Shown here: in pieces, positions 51,537 through 61,108 of the stretch
How the letters are laid out: the number at the start of each line of letters is the position of its first letter
Position numbering within the stretch: position 1 is the stretch's first letter
Source: UBA1858 sp965227695
GTDB taxonomy: Bacteria > Pseudomonadota > Gammaproteobacteria > UBA4575
Direction of reading: 5' to 3'
DNA length: 64,000 nucleotides
NCBI GenBank assembly: GCA_965227695.1
Contig: OZ245760.1
Span: 496,001-560,000 of the forward strand
The notes under the pieces: model-generated
Database searches by the model: none
Told to the model about the DNA's origin: nothing
Seen by the model: the letters and a program-made list of their open reading frames with translations, nothing else
Made by a program: the position numbers and the translations under genes

Positions 51537-51796
51537 TTTTACTCTCCTGTTAGTAGCATGCGAATTCGCTGAGTATTTTTATTCTATTATGGCGCTCTCA
51601 GCTGATTTGTTTTACTCCCGATAGCGATGTAGATCAAGTCCTGCCCAGCATTGATTGATAATAACCTGTTAGTTATCACAGTTAAGATTGTGAATATATG
51701 CACCTGGGGTTTGAGATGTCCTTGAAAATGACACACTCTATCAATTTCTTTTATGGCATTGCCAAAAAGAATAAATGAAGTATGATTTCAACAGCG

Positions 51797-52207
51797 TCAG
51801 AGATGCCTCTTCTCGTTGTTTTCAGGTGTGCGCCATAACAGTCCTGTTAATATAAGACCCAGCATGAAAATGCAGACCTTAAGCCAGCTTACTGGCATAA
51901 GATAAATTGAAATACTAAGTGTGATCCATATAAAAATGATCGCGCGAATTTTAACATCCCGGGGTAACCCCTGTTTTTCATGGTAGTTTTTAATTAACGC
52001 GCCAAAAAATTTATGATTTAGTAACCACTGATGAAAACGGGGAGAAGATCTGGCAAAGCAGCCGCCGGCCAGTAGAATGAATGGCGTGGTGGGAAGGAGG
52101 GGTACAATAATTCCTGCCACCCCAAGTCCCACAGAGAGCCATCCTGACGTGATAAGAAACAGGCGCCTGGCATTGCCTGGCATGTTTGATCGCTGCTGCT
52201 GGGTCAT
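51797..52207 (-). CDS. YbaN family (DUF454) membrane protein
   Basis: 136-residue inner-membrane protein with helices at about 18-45 and 88-125. The conserved SGWLSVGLGVAGIIVPLLPTTPFILLAGGCFARSSPRFHQWLL segment defines the family; no function is established. Monocistronic, divergent from the GlsB-like gene. Confidence 0.88.
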   Translation of the reverse strand: MTQQQRSNMPGNARRLFLITSGWLSVGLGVAGIIVPLLPTTPFILLAGGCFARSSPRFHQWLLNHKFFGALIKNYHEKQGLPRDVKIRAIIFIWITLSISIYLMPVSWLKVCIFMLGLILTGLLWRTPENNEKRHL

Positions 52208-52413
52208 ATGTTAGACATCGATTGAATTGTACAATAATAGCCTTTTTTATGTTTAAGGTGTAAAGGAATGGCCATATCGACAAAGTAGCTGTCACAGGAA
52301 GGATGACATTGCGCAAAATGTTGTCATCTTTTTTGTTGTTATAATCGCTTTACTAATGAATGTGTCGTCTGATCAGGCTACAATGAAAACTTCGTGATTA
52401 TATGGGTTAAACA

Positions 52414-52662
52414 GTGGGACTATTTGCATCTATCATTCTTGGTTTAATGGTTGGCGCACTTGCGAAGTGGATCATGCCAGGCAAAGATCCCGGTGGTATC
52501 TTTCTGACAATGGTTCTTGGTATGGCAGGGGCTATGGTGGGAGGCTTTGTTGGCACCAGGCTGGGTATCGGCAGTGTCAATGGCTTTAATTTGACAAGTA
52601 TCGCTCTTGCCACAACCGGCGCTATCTTATTGCTGGCGGTATATCGTTTACTGACAAAATAA
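52414..52662 (+). CDS. GlsB/YeaQ/YmgE family stress membrane protein
   Basis: 82-residue small membrane protein (three helices) of the transglycosylase-associated/GlsB family, with the family motifs LGLMVGALAKWIMPGKDPGG and GAMVGGFVGTRLGIG. GTG start at 52414. Members are induced by envelope or general stress. A weak hairpin (GCGCGT/ACGCGC at 52687-52709) lies downstream. Confidence 0.85.
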   Translation: MGLFASIILGLMVGALAKWIMPGKDPGGIFLTMVLGMAGAMVGGFVGTRLGIGSVNGFNLTSIALATTGAILLLAVYRLLTK

Positions 52663-52999
52663 TTGATATCTCAAACGCAATCATTCGCGCGTGTGATTAA
52701 GCAACGCGCTACTGAAAAAGCCGTTAAATTCAATAGTAATTCCAAAAATGTAATAACTCATGCCTGACCAGACGGCCAGGCTGAGCAGGAATGCCGCAGT
52801 GCGTTGTTTGCATGAGATAACAAACTTTTGACTGGTGAGTGGCCAGGTATTTGTTCGAGATGACGTTGACAGTTTTTGACCCAATTGTGTTTATCCGTCG
52901 ACCGGAATCATTAAAAAAAGATGCCGGTACTGGTATTGTTAATAGCGTAATCAACGCCAAAGACAATCGCTGAACCCGGATGAATTATGATGCAGAAAT
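52663..52999. other. 337-base gap, only weak open frames
   Basis: A minus-strand frame at 52681-52884 (67 codons, one hydrophobic stretch) looks marginally protein-like but has no domain or ribosome site. The hairpin at 52687-52709 may serve as the GlsB-gene terminator. Confidence 0.4.
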
Positions 53000-53308
53000 T
53001 TATTCCATGTGAGTCTGTATGATAATACTATGCTGTTCCATTCCGCCTTTGCGTGTAAAGGCTTCATCCGGCAGTGGATTTTTGTGCACCAGTTTAAAAT
53101 CATCGCTACCAATCCATTGTTTGAAAGATGACTCATCTTTCCATTCAGTATAAACAAGGTATGGTGTTTCAGGTGAGACAGGTTTGAGAATCTGCATACG
53201 AATAAACCCGGGTTGCTGGTCGATCTGTCCAGCACGATGTTGAAAGCGACGTTCGAATTCTTCTTGCCAGTCTGGATGAACAAAGACACGGTTAGTAACA
53301 GCATGCAT
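53000..53308 (-). CDS. Antibiotic biosynthesis monooxygenase (ABM) domain protein
   Basis: 102-residue ferredoxin-like-fold protein: MHAVTNRVFVHPDWQEEFERRF, GFIRMQILKPV and YLVYTEWKDESSFKQWIGSDDF are classic ABM motifs. Such dimers oxidise small aromatics or haem-like compounds; the substrate is unknown. The facing TetR remnant and palindrome upstream suggest this gene was controlled by that repressor. Confidence 0.85.
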   Translation of the reverse strand: MHAVTNRVFVHPDWQEEFERRFQHRAGQIDQQPGFIRMQILKPVSPETPYLVYTEWKDESSFKQWIGSDDFKLVHKNPLPDEAFTRKGGMEQHSIIIQTHME

Positions 53309-53388
53309 ATGGTTATACTCCTTGGTGAATTAAATGCAAATGACAGTAAGATTGATAATAAATTCTGGCGTAAGGGAGTGATCGTTGC

Positions 53389-53408
53389 AAGTGAGTTAGC
53401 ACTCACTT
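53389..53408. promoter_or_regulatory. TetR-type operator-like palindrome
   Basis: AAGTGAG-TTAGCA-CTCACTT, two perfect 7-base arms with a 6-base spacer, between the ABM gene and the truncated tetR frame, where the repressor site of a divergent pair would sit. Confidence 0.65.
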
Positions 53409-53421
53409 ACAATCAGCCAAT

Positions 53422-53568
53422 CTGAGCACACACGATAAAATCGCGCTGGCCGCGGTTAAATTGTTTGTTAAACAGGGGATTACAGACACGACAACAAAAG
53501 AAATTGCTTCTGCAGTAGCCCTCGCTGAAGGCTCGCTATATAAATATTTCGCAAGCAAAGAAGAATAA
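53422..53568 (+). pseudogene. Truncated TetR/AcrR family regulator (HTH only)
   Basis: The frame reads KIALAAVKLFVKQGITDTTT and KEIASAVALAEGSLYKYFAS then KEE and TAA, an almost intact TetR helix-turn-helix. It ends right after the HTH, with no ligand-binding domain, and has no ATG, GTG or TTG start; an in-frame TGA lies 30 bases upstream of the CTG at 53422. It appears to be a remnant of a divergent regulator of the ABM gene. Confidence 0.8.
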
Positions 53569-53970
53569 GCATGCCAGTGATACGATTTGTGCTAAGTGTG
53601 GATTGCGGTACAGCCTGAGTATGCATACAAAATGAATGCAGAATGACTGCCAAAGTGGCATTAGTGATGCATTGTTTTCTGAACATGGCAGATGAAGGCT
53701 GACTGGTATTCTGTTACTGCCTCACTTTATGTTATACACATTGTAAATAATATAATATCAAACCTAAAATTCCAGTTAGTGTGATCCTGGATATGGCTGG
53801 CAATTTTCAAAAAACGAAAAAGAAATTTAATATTACCTTGGATGATTATAGTGGCGTTGTGCCAAACTGTATTGAGTAATTTATTGGCAACGATGGATAG
53901 TAATCCTAAAAAACCTTAATCATCAGATAACCAGCATAATTGATCGTATGGTAGCCCGCGCAAAAAAATA
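53569..53970. other. 402-base gap after the TetR remnant
   Basis: No gene recognised. It may include the rest of the eroded tetR but no C-terminal homology could be read. One DnaA-box-like TTATACACA (53732-53740) is probably chance. The Aas-like gene follows. Confidence 0.45.
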
Positions 53971-56900
53971 ATGAAAAAACTATTCAGTTTGCTGGCAACA
54001 GTTCGGTTTATGCCCGTATTTGTTGTGCAGTTTATGGGTGCATTCAGCGACAATGTGTTTCGGTCTGCGTTACTAATCCTGATTACATATACTTTTTCCG
54101 AGGAAATAGGCGTTGATGCCTCGATCCTTAATATGGCGGCCGCGGGGCTGTTTATTTTGCCATTTTTCTTATTTTCTGCATTTGGTGGGACGCTGGCAGA
54201 TAAATATCAAAAACACCATCTGGTCAGATTGATCAAATTATTTGAGTTGGTGATATTGGTAGCTGCTGCATACTCATTTATTAATGAATATGTATGGATG
54301 TTATTTGCATGCCTGTGTCTGGCTGGGCTTCAGTCAGCATTTTTTGGTCCGGTGAAATATGGAATCCTGCCTGATCTGTTAAATGAAAAAGAACTGATGA
54401 CTGGCAATGCACTGGTCGGTGCAGGAACGTTTCTGGCCATCTTGATGGGTACAATCGTGGGTGGATTATTGGTACTGGGAGAGTATGGTAAGTTGACAAT
54501 CAGTGCAGTGTTAATATGTTCGGCAGGGATAGGCTTGTTTGCCAGCATGTATGTGCCTCAGTGTAAGTGTGCAAATGCTGATTTGAGTTTGAGCATGAAT
54601 ATATTCAAACAAACCTACCAGGTGTTTAGATTGGGGGTTAAACACTGGGAAGTCAGGCGGGTGATTTTTGCAATATCATGGTTTTGGTTTCTTGGCTATG
54701 TCATCCAGTCGCAATTAAATCCGCTTGCAGCCAATGTATTACAGGCGGATGAACAGGTTGCAGTGTTACTGCTAGTCATGTTTACAGTTGGTATTGGTGC
54801 AGGCTCTTTGCTTTGCGGAAGAATCATGGCAGGTGAAATAAGTGCGCGACTCATCCCCTATGCCGGCATAGCCATGTCATTGTTGAGTATGGACTTGTAT
54901 CTGACGCTTAATGCGTTATCGGGTTCATATAATACAACACAGCTAAGTACCGTATCTGAATTTTTAGCCGACCACAGGCATTGGAGAGTCATGCTGGATA
55001 TGCTCCTTCTTTCGGTGGCGGCGGGGTTTTATATTGTGCCATTATATACCCTGTTGCAAAGAAGGGTAAAAGATGAACTGCGGGCGCGGACGATAGCAGC
55101 CAATAATATTTCTAATGCCTTATTTATGGTGATGGCGTCGATACTTGTTATCGCCGTACTAACCGCAGGTTATCAAATCCAGGATTTATTCTGGATGCTG
55201 GCAATCATCAATTTATTTGTATCGGTATATATTATGAAAATTATTCCTCAACAGACGTTAAAGACTCTTGGCAGGTTTTTATTTAGAGTGCTGTATAGAG
55301 CAAATATAAAAGGCATGCAAAATTATCCAAAAGATGATGAGCCATATGTAGTGGTAGCAAACCATACTTCATTTTTAGATGGGCCCCTATTAATGAGTTT
55401 TCTGCCAGAAATGCCGGTATTTGCAATTAATAAAGGGGTAAATGAAAAATGGTGGGCAAAAATATTTACTCGCTATTTTGATATGTATCCACTTGACCCT
55501 ACACAGCCGATGGCAGTCAAGGGTCTCGTTAAAATGTTACGCAGTGGACGCAAGGTGGTGATATTCCCGGAAGGAAGAATTACCAGCAGTGGTAGTCTGA
55601 TGAAATTATACGAAGGGCCGGCGAAAATCGCAGAATTAGGTCACGCCAAATTACTGCCTGTGCGGATAGAGGGAGCTCAATATACTATATTTGGCCGACT
55701 TAAAGGCCTTGTTAAATTAAAAATATTTCCAAAAATAACCATTACAATTTGTTCGCCTGTCAAAATAACTGTGACCGAAGACATCAAAGGCGAAAACAAA
55801 AAGAAGGTGTTACGCCGTGAAATGTATGACGTCATGACTGGCATGATGTATCAAACAACAGATACGCATGGGACACTTTTTAGGACGTTATGTGAATCTT
55901 GCAGATTACATGGTGCAAAACACGAGATACTTGAAGATACCGAGCGTAAGCCAATTACACTTGGACGCATGTTGCTGGGCAGTATCGTGCTGGGCAACAA
56001 GTTATCAGGATCGGTGACCAAAAAAGATAAGATTGGCATCATGCTACCCAATGCAATTGCAACGGGAATCAGTTTTTATGCATTACAGAGCATAGGCGCA
56101 ATCCCTGCAATGCTGAATTTTACGACGGGCAAGAGTGGTATCAAGGCCGCAATAGAATTGGCAAATATTAAGTCTGTCATTACATCGCGCCGATTTATCA
56201 GACTGGCAGAGCTTGAGGAGATAGAGTCTGCCATTCAGGAGAAAGTGAAAATAATCTATCTTGAAGATATTAAGCAAAGTATAAATCTGCTAGATAAACT
56301 GAAAGGTCTGTGGGTCACGAAAACAAATATAGGCATATTAAGCAATCAGAATGATATGCATGATCCTGCTGTCATCCTATTTACATCCGGCTCGGAAGGC
56401 AGCCCCAAAGGCGTGCTTTTAAGCCATAAAAATTTAATCTCAAATCAGGCGCAAGTGAAATCATGTCTGGATTTTTCATCCAGAGACAGGTTTTTTAATG
56501 CATTGCCCATATTTCATTCTTTTGGTTTGGGCGTTGGATTGGTTTTACCTATTGCCAGTGGAATCAGGACATTTCTTTACCCTTCGCCATTGCATTACAA
56601 AATAGTCCCGGAATTGGTATATGACACTAAATCAACAGTCATGTTTGGTACTGATACATTTTTAAAAGGCTATGCAATACATGCTGATCCGGAAGACTTT
56701 CAGTTTGCGCGTTATGTAATTGCAGGAGCTGAAAAGCTTAAAACCGCAACACGCGAAATGTGGATGGAAAAATTTGGAGTCAGGGTATTTGAAGGATATG
56801 GCGTAACTGAAACATCTCCGGCATTGAGTATTAATAATTATAGTTACTGTAAATTCGGTACAGTTGGAAGATTATTACCGGGAATTAAAGCCAGGCTAGA

Positions 56901-57384
56901 GCCAGTCGCGGGTATTTCACAAGGCGGGAGGCTGTGGGTGCAAGGTGATAACATTATGCTCGGTTATCTTAGAATTGAGAAACCGGGTATTTTAGAGCCG
57001 GTGACTGATCAGTGGCATGATACTGGTGATATTGTTGATATTGATGAAGAGGGTTTCATTACAATTTTGGGTCGGGCAAAACGGTTTGCCAAAATAGGTG
57101 GTGAAATGGTTTCATTAACACAAGTTGAAAGCTGGGTGTCTGGATTGTGGCCTGAATTTCAGCACTGTATTTGCGCGATAGCAGACGAGCGCAAAGGTGA
57201 AAAACTGGTGTTAATCACCACATATCAGCAGGCGCAAAGAAAAGAGCTACAACGATATATTTCGCAATGTGGGGGTGCAGAGATTATGGTGCCCAGGCTT
57301 ATCGTGAAGGTTATGTCGCTACCTGTTTTAGGAACCGGAAAGTTGGATTACAATGCCGCACAGAAGCTTGCAGAAAAGGCATAA
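53971..57384 (+). CDS. aas: LplT-PlsC-acyl-ACP synthetase fusion (Aas-like)
   Basis: 1137-residue membrane enzyme of three parts: an LplT-type MFS lysophospholipid flippase (about 1-430), a PlsC acyltransferase with the catalytic HX4D motif NHTSFLDG (about 463), and an AMP-binding acyl-ACP synthetase with the P-loop FTSGSEGSPKG (about 803-813) and YGVTETSPALS. It takes up and re-acylates lysophosphatidylethanolamine. In E. coli the flippase is separate (lplT) and only the last two domains are fused. Confidence 0.94.
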   Translation: MKKLFSLLATVRFMPVFVVQFMGAFSDNVFRSALLILITYTFSEEIGVDASILNMAAAGLFILPFFLFSAFGGTLADKYQKHHLVRLIKLFELVILVAAAYSFINEYVWMLFACLCLAGLQSAFFGPVKYGILPDLLNEKELMTGNALVGAGTFLAILMGTIVGGLLVLGEYGKLTISAVLICSAGIGLFASMYVPQCKCANADLSLSMNIFKQTYQVFRLGVKHWEVRRVIFAISWFWFLGYVIQSQLNPLAANVLQADEQVAVLLLVMFTVGIGAGSLLCGRIMAGEISARLIPYAGIAMSLLSMDLYLTLNALSGSYNTTQLSTVSEFLADHRHWRVMLDMLLLSVAAGFYIVPLYTLLQRRVKDELRARTIAANNISNALFMVMASILVIAVLTAGYQIQDLFWMLAIINLFVSVYIMKIIPQQTLKTLGRFLFRVLYRANIKGMQNYPKDDEPYVVVANHTSFLDGPLLMSFLPEMPVFAINKGVNEKWWAKIFTRYFDMYPLDPTQPMAVKGLVKMLRSGRKVVIFPEGRITSSGSLMKLYEGPAKIAELGHAKLLPVRIEGAQYTIFGRLKGLVKLKIFPKITITICSPVKITVTEDIKGENKKKVLRREMYDVMTGMMYQTTDTHGTLFRTLCESCRLHGAKHEILEDTERKPITLGRMLLGSIVLGNKLSGSVTKKDKIGIMLPNAIATGISFYALQSIGAIPAMLNFTTGKSGIKAAIELANIKSVITSRRFIRLAELEEIESAIQEKVKIIYLEDIKQSINLLDKLKGLWVTKTNIGILSNQNDMHDPAVILFTSGSEGSPKGVLLSHKNLISNQAQVKSCLDFSSRDRFFNALPIFHSFGLGVGLVLPIASGIRTFLYPSPLHYKIVPELVYDTKSTVMFGTDTFLKGYAIHADPEDFQFARYVIAGAEKLKTATREMWMEKFGVRVFEGYGVTETSPALSINNYSYCKFGTVGRLLPGIKARLEPVAGISQGGRLWVQGDNIMLGYLRIEKPGILEPVTDQWHDTGDIVDIDEEGFITILGRAKRFAKIGGEMVSLTQVESWVSGLWPEFQHCICAIADERKGEKLVLITTYQQAQRKELQRYISQCGGAEIMVPRLIVKVMSLPVLGTGKLDYNAAQKLAEKA

Positions 57385-57414
57385 ACTGCTTTTGAATTAA
57401 CGCATAATCAAGAT

Positions 57415-57855
57415 ATGAACAATACACTATACAAAATGTATACAAGAAGAATCTGGTTGGGTCTGCTATGTGCGTCACTGATCTTTGCCCTTCTGAACGG
57501 CTGTAATAGTAACCCGGTAAAAGGTGCCGACTCTCTGAGGGCGAATGCCAAGGCCTATGGCAAATTGATTCGCTGGAAAGGGTATGAGGATGCAAGTAAA
57601 TACATCAGGCTCCGTGACGGTGGTGAAATAGTCATGGATCTGAAATTGCTTGGTGAGATAAGAGTAACAAAGTATGAAATCAGCTCAATGGTATTAAATG
57701 ATGACAATGACGAGGCAGTTGTTAGTGCAGATATTTCATATTACCATGAGCGTGTTAACCATGTTCATAACATCCGCGATCAACAAATCTGGTGGAAAGA
57801 AGAAAATACCGGTAACTGGTATCTCGATGGACAGTTGCCGCCTTTTGTCAGATAG
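57415..57855 (+). CDS. Hypothetical lipoprotein
   Basis: 146 residues with a lipobox LLNGC (lipidated Cys about 30) after a hydrophobic signal. The mature part (ADSLRANAKAYGKLIRWKGYEDASKYIRLRDG) is small, mixed alpha/beta, and its family is not named here. It lies 30 bases after the aas-like gene and overlaps the convergent LpxL-type gene by 8 bases. Confidence 0.75.
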   Translation: MNNTLYKMYTRRIWLGLLCASLIFALLNGCNSNPVKGADSLRANAKAYGKLIRWKGYEDASKYIRLRDGGEIVMDLKLLGEIRVTKYEISSMVLNDDNDEAVVSADISYYHERVNHVHNIRDQQIWWKEENTGNWYLDGQLPPFVR

Positions 57856-58687
57856 CCCTTTGTTTCCAGCGTTTATGTGTCCACAGCCAAGCGGCAGGGT
57901 TTTCTAAAATTGTCTTTTCCACACAACTGGCATATTTGCGCGTCAGTTCTTCGGGGGGAATATCCTTCGGGTTTTCAGCCAGCATGATGGCCTCTGCCAG
58001 GTAATGCCCGCGCTTAAGCTTTTTTATGGCAATAAAATAGGTCGGCAATCCTGCCAGCCGGACAATGCGTTCGCTACCCAGAAAGAATCGGGTAGGTTGA
58101 TTCAGAAATTCTAAACTTAGCGCATGGTCACGCGACCTGGGTTCCAGGTCGGCCAGCAACGCAATACAACGATGCACGTTCTTTCTCAGTATCACGTCTT
58201 TGGCGAGTTTTTTATAAGGTATCGGTGTGCCCTGATACCTCGATCGTATGGCAAAAATGAAGCGATCCAGACTGTCAGAGTGAACAGGTTTGTATACCGG
58301 GTCTATATTACATTGATTTGCCAGATGTATCGCGAATGCCACCCAGTCTATTGGTGCAGTATGTGCCGTCAGCAGGAAAAGAGACTTCCCGTCTTTTACC
58401 TGTTGATTAATGCTATCAAAATTTGCCAACGTTACGCGAGAAGTCAATTCTTCTTCATTAATGGTATTCGCCTTGAGAGTTTCAAGAAAAGAATCAGTAA
58501 GATGCAGATAGGCAGATTTTTGTAATTTACGGATTTCGTTTAATGGCTTTTCCGGGAATGCCTTTGCAAGATTGAGCTGACTCACCTGGCGGCGATAACG
58601 AAAAACATGGTACAGCAAGAAAGCTGCCATTGTTGATAGCGGGTATAGCACGCCAAAAGGCAGCCTTGAGATGATCGGATATACCAT
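57848..58687 (-). CDS. LpxL/HtrB-type lysophospholipid acyltransferase family protein
   Basis: 279 residues with one N-terminal helix and the family core: HX4D in LLTAHTAPIDWVAF (about residue 110), KPVHSDSLDRFI and FLGSERIVRLAG. LpxL-class proteins add secondary acyl chains to lipid A; here the product is not certain. The ATG at 58687 is preferred to a TTG at 58723, which would overlap cysQ by 34 bases; neither has a good ribosome site. Confidence 0.85.
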   Translation of the reverse strand: MVYPIISRLPFGVLYPLSTMAAFLLYHVFRYRRQVSQLNLAKAFPEKPLNEIRKLQKSAYLHLTDSFLETLKANTINEEELTSRVTLANFDSINQQVKDGKSLFLLTAHTAPIDWVAFAIHLANQCNIDPVYKPVHSDSLDRFIFAIRSRYQGTPIPYKKLAKDVILRKNVHRCIALLADLEPRSRDHALSLEFLNQPTRFFLGSERIVRLAGLPTYFIAIKKLKRGHYLAEAIMLAENPKDIPPEELTRKYASCVEKTILENPAAWLWTHKRWKQRAI

Positions 58688-58689
58688 GG

Positions 58690-59505
58690 CTATAAAGCGG
58701 AGTGACTGAGGGTTTTGCTCCAATCGTGGTGTTTATTCGCAAACGCAATAAATGACGGGTTAAGCAGTGATTCTTTGTTATAAGACAGAATGTTCATATC
58801 GAATGTTGTCATATGACCACCGGCCTGAGTAATGATACATTGAGCTGCGGCAGTATCCCACTCCCATGTCGGGCCAAATCTCGGGTATATGTCTGCGCTG
58901 CCATCCGCGATCAGACAAGACTTAATTGAACTGCCCCGGGCGATCAGCTGGTGTGCGCCGACCGCGTCGAGAAAATCGCGCATAGGCTTGCCGGAGTGGT
59001 AACGACTGGCGCAAATTCTCGGGACAGCCTGGGATTTTGCATTTGCGCGTATCATGGTTGGAGTTTCCTGCTGGTCCTGCCGATAAGCGCTGCTGTTACT
59101 GTTGGCAAAATATAATTGATCGGCAATGGGCAAATAAATGCTGCCGAGTATAGGCTCATGTCGATGAATGAGTGCAATATTGACTGTGAAATCTGGACGG
59201 TTTCTGACAAATTCACGTGTTCCATCAAGAGGGTCAATCAGCCAGAATGTTTCCCAATGTTGGCGTTCCTGATAGCTTGTTTCTTCAGATTCTTCGGATA
59301 TCCTTGGGATCCCCGGCGTTAATCGGCCGAGCTGATTCTCAATATACTCATTTGCCGCAAGATCGGCCGTCGTGACAGGAGATTTGTCATTTTTCAGTTT
59401 AATATCGTAAACTGAATTGAAATATTTGCGAATTATTTTACCAGCCTGGCAAGCAACCTGGTTGATTTCCTGGTTTAATGTTTCTAACTCATAGCTGGCA
59501 AACAT
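58690..59505 (-). CDS. cysQ: 3'(2'),5'-bisphosphate nucleotidase CysQ
   Basis: Inositol-monophosphatase-fold enzyme that removes PAP/PAPS and recycles the by-product of sulfate assimilation. 271 residues; metal sites in ISEESEET and LIDPLDGTREFV, and the C-terminal WEWDTAAAQCIITQAGG. It lies 2 bases upstream of the LpxL-type gene, and diverges from yrfG, as in many gammaproteobacteria. Confidence 0.93.
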   Translation of the reverse strand: MFASYELETLNQEINQVACQAGKIIRKYFNSVYDIKLKNDKSPVTTADLAANEYIENQLGRLTPGIPRISEESEETSYQERQHWETFWLIDPLDGTREFVRNRPDFTVNIALIHRHEPILGSIYLPIADQLYFANSNSSAYRQDQQETPTMIRANAKSQAVPRICASRYHSGKPMRDFLDAVGAHQLIARGSSIKSCLIADGSADIYPRFGPTWEWDTAAAQCIITQAGGHMTTFDMNILSYNKESLLNPSFIAFANKHHDWSKTLSHSAL

Positions 59506-59537
59506 GATGATAATTAAAGACGGTTTTATTGAATCCT

Positions 59538-60236
59538 ATGAATAATAAGTGCTCTGTTGACTGGTCTCAAATACAGACTGTGTTTTTGGATATGGATGGT
59601 ACTTTACTGGATCTGGCATTTGATAATTATTTTTGGCATGAGTACCTGCCATTAATATACAGTAAATATAATGACATGGATGGTGCAAGCGCAAAGGAAC
59701 TGTTAATTTCAAAGTATCACGCTGAGCGCGGCAAGTTAACCTGGTATTGCACTGACTACTGGTCAACCCAGTTAAACCTGGATATCAAGGACCTTAAACG
59801 TCAGGTGGCCTCACGGGTGAGCCTTTTCCCGCTTGTGACCGAATTTTTGTTCTGGTTAAGAGCCAGTGGCAAACGTCCCGTGCTACTCACGAATGCTCAT
59901 ATGGACACGATCGATATTAAGATGCACCAGACCGGAATTGGTTCCATGTTTGATCGAATTATTACTTCACACAGTTATGGGCATGCCAAAGAACATGATG
60001 CATTCTGGCCTTTGCTGGCTTGCGATGAAAAATTTCAGCCCGAAAACACATTGCTAATCGATGATAATGTGTCGGTATTACAGGCGGCAGACCGGCATGG
60101 AATCAGACATTTATTGAGTGTTAAACAGCCAGATACCACGCAACCCTGCCAGGACACCATGGGGTATCAGGCGATCGATGGCTTTCACGAAATTATGGGG
60201 GAGCGGCCTCAGGCCGGGGCTATCAATATTGATTAA
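59538..60236 (+). CDS. yrfG: GMP/IMP nucleotidase YrfG
   Basis: HAD hydrolase of 232 residues: motif I VFLDMDGTLLDLAFDNYFWHEYLP is specific to YrfG; motif II VLLTNAH; motif IV LLIDDNVSVLQAA. E. coli YrfG dephosphorylates GMP and IMP. The ATG at 59538 is preferred over TTG 59529. Confidence 0.92.
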   Translation: MNNKCSVDWSQIQTVFLDMDGTLLDLAFDNYFWHEYLPLIYSKYNDMDGASAKELLISKYHAERGKLTWYCTDYWSTQLNLDIKDLKRQVASRVSLFPLVTEFLFWLRASGKRPVLLTNAHMDTIDIKMHQTGIGSMFDRIITSHSYGHAKEHDAFWPLLACDEKFQPENTLLIDDNVSVLQAADRHGIRHLLSVKQPDTTQPCQDTMGYQAIDGFHEIMGERPQAGAINID

Positions 60237-60253
60237 TCCGGTAACAACGAAAA

Positions 60254-60685
60254 TTACCCACGCTTCCAGTGTTTGAAGCGTTTTTTACAGTATGCGAGTA
60301 ATTCATCGTAATTACGAAAATAAAGTTCAAATCCTTCCTCTGAAGGCGAATCAAATTCGCAGTAATCATTAGAGTGATCGCGACAGATTTGTGGGCGCTT
60401 CTCATATATACCACACCCACCATTTGGTAATATATGAGTACATTTACCCTGTATCAAAAGGCACCAGCCTTCGTCATCCTGATAGGCTTCTATATGTTCG
60501 TGGGAAACCTGCCAAAGCAGATATTCAAAGTCCTGCTTGCTTCGTGGCGTATCAATGGGGTGGGTTACATAAGTGCAGCAAATAGAATTAGTGCAGAATC
60601 CACATTTGTTTTCCGGAGTAATTTCAACGCCGGGATCAAGTGTCACCTTTATGTCATCAAGTCTTAATATGGTATCGTTTTCCAT
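60254..60685 (-). CDS. YkgJ family cysteine cluster protein
   Basis: 143-residue protein with cysteines arranged as in YkgJ/YeiW proteins (CGFC, CC, GKCTHIL, GGCGIYEKRPQICRDH), probably binding a zinc or iron-sulfur site. No function settled. Convergent with yrfG and upstream of a string of small minus-strand genes. Confidence 0.85.
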   Translation of the reverse strand: MENDTILRLDDIKVTLDPGVEITPENKCGFCTNSICCTYVTHPIDTPRSKQDFEYLLWQVSHEHIEAYQDDEGWCLLIQGKCTHILPNGGCGIYEKRPQICRDHSNDYCEFDSPSEEGFELYFRNYDELLAYCKKRFKHWKRG

Positions 60686-60709
60686 GGCCGTGGGAGAGAG
60701 TTTAGTTGT

Positions 60710-61102
60710 TTACGAGCCAGACCGGTCCCAGGCATAAGCGCAGTCTAATTCTGATCGCACCCGGAGTAGCCCAGAATCGCTTTTTAGCATTGTTTCAATT
60801 GGAGTATTATTTCTAAAACGCCGATGTGGAGTATGTAACCAACGTGACCCCATTTGTGAATTGCATGGGTAGGTGGTACGCAGGGCGTCAGCAATTCCGG
60901 CAATATGTTCAATTCTGCTTAACGTTTCTTCATTCATTGGGAAAGCGTCACCGTGTCGAAATTTTTCCAGATGACGGGTTCGAATATTTGATGGCAGGGC
61001 AAGTAGCTGAATAATTTGCTTTGCGTCCAATCCCCAGTCATCCATCAATTGCATGGTCATTTTAGTAATGGTGACATTATGTTCGTTGCTTTTTGATGCC
61101 AT
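60710..61102 (-). CDS. MbcA/ParS/Xre-like antitoxin family protein (DUF2384-type)
   Basis: 130-residue helical protein. The HTH-like segment (MTMQLMDDWGLDAKQIIQLL) and the SRIEHIAGIADALRTTYP region fit the MbcA/ParS toxin-binding family, usually paired with RES-type toxins, but no toxin gene is adjacent, so it may be a stand-alone regulator. ATG at 61102; a TTG six bases upstream abuts the previous stop. Confidence 0.7.
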   Translation of the reverse strand: MASKSNEHNVTITKMTMQLMDDWGLDAKQIIQLLALPSNIRTRHLEKFRHGDAFPMNEETLSRIEHIAGIADALRTTYPCNSQMGSRWLHTPHRRFRNNTPIETMLKSDSGLLRVRSELDCAYAWDRSGS

Positions 61103-61108
61103 TGTCAA

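Noticed and set aside
53732..53740. Single DnaA-like box TTATACACA
   Set aside because: Isolated and with no neighbouring boxes; such 9-mers occur by chance.
60710..61102. Toxin-antitoxin pair
   Set aside because: Only an antitoxin-like protein was found; neighbours are not RES or other toxins.
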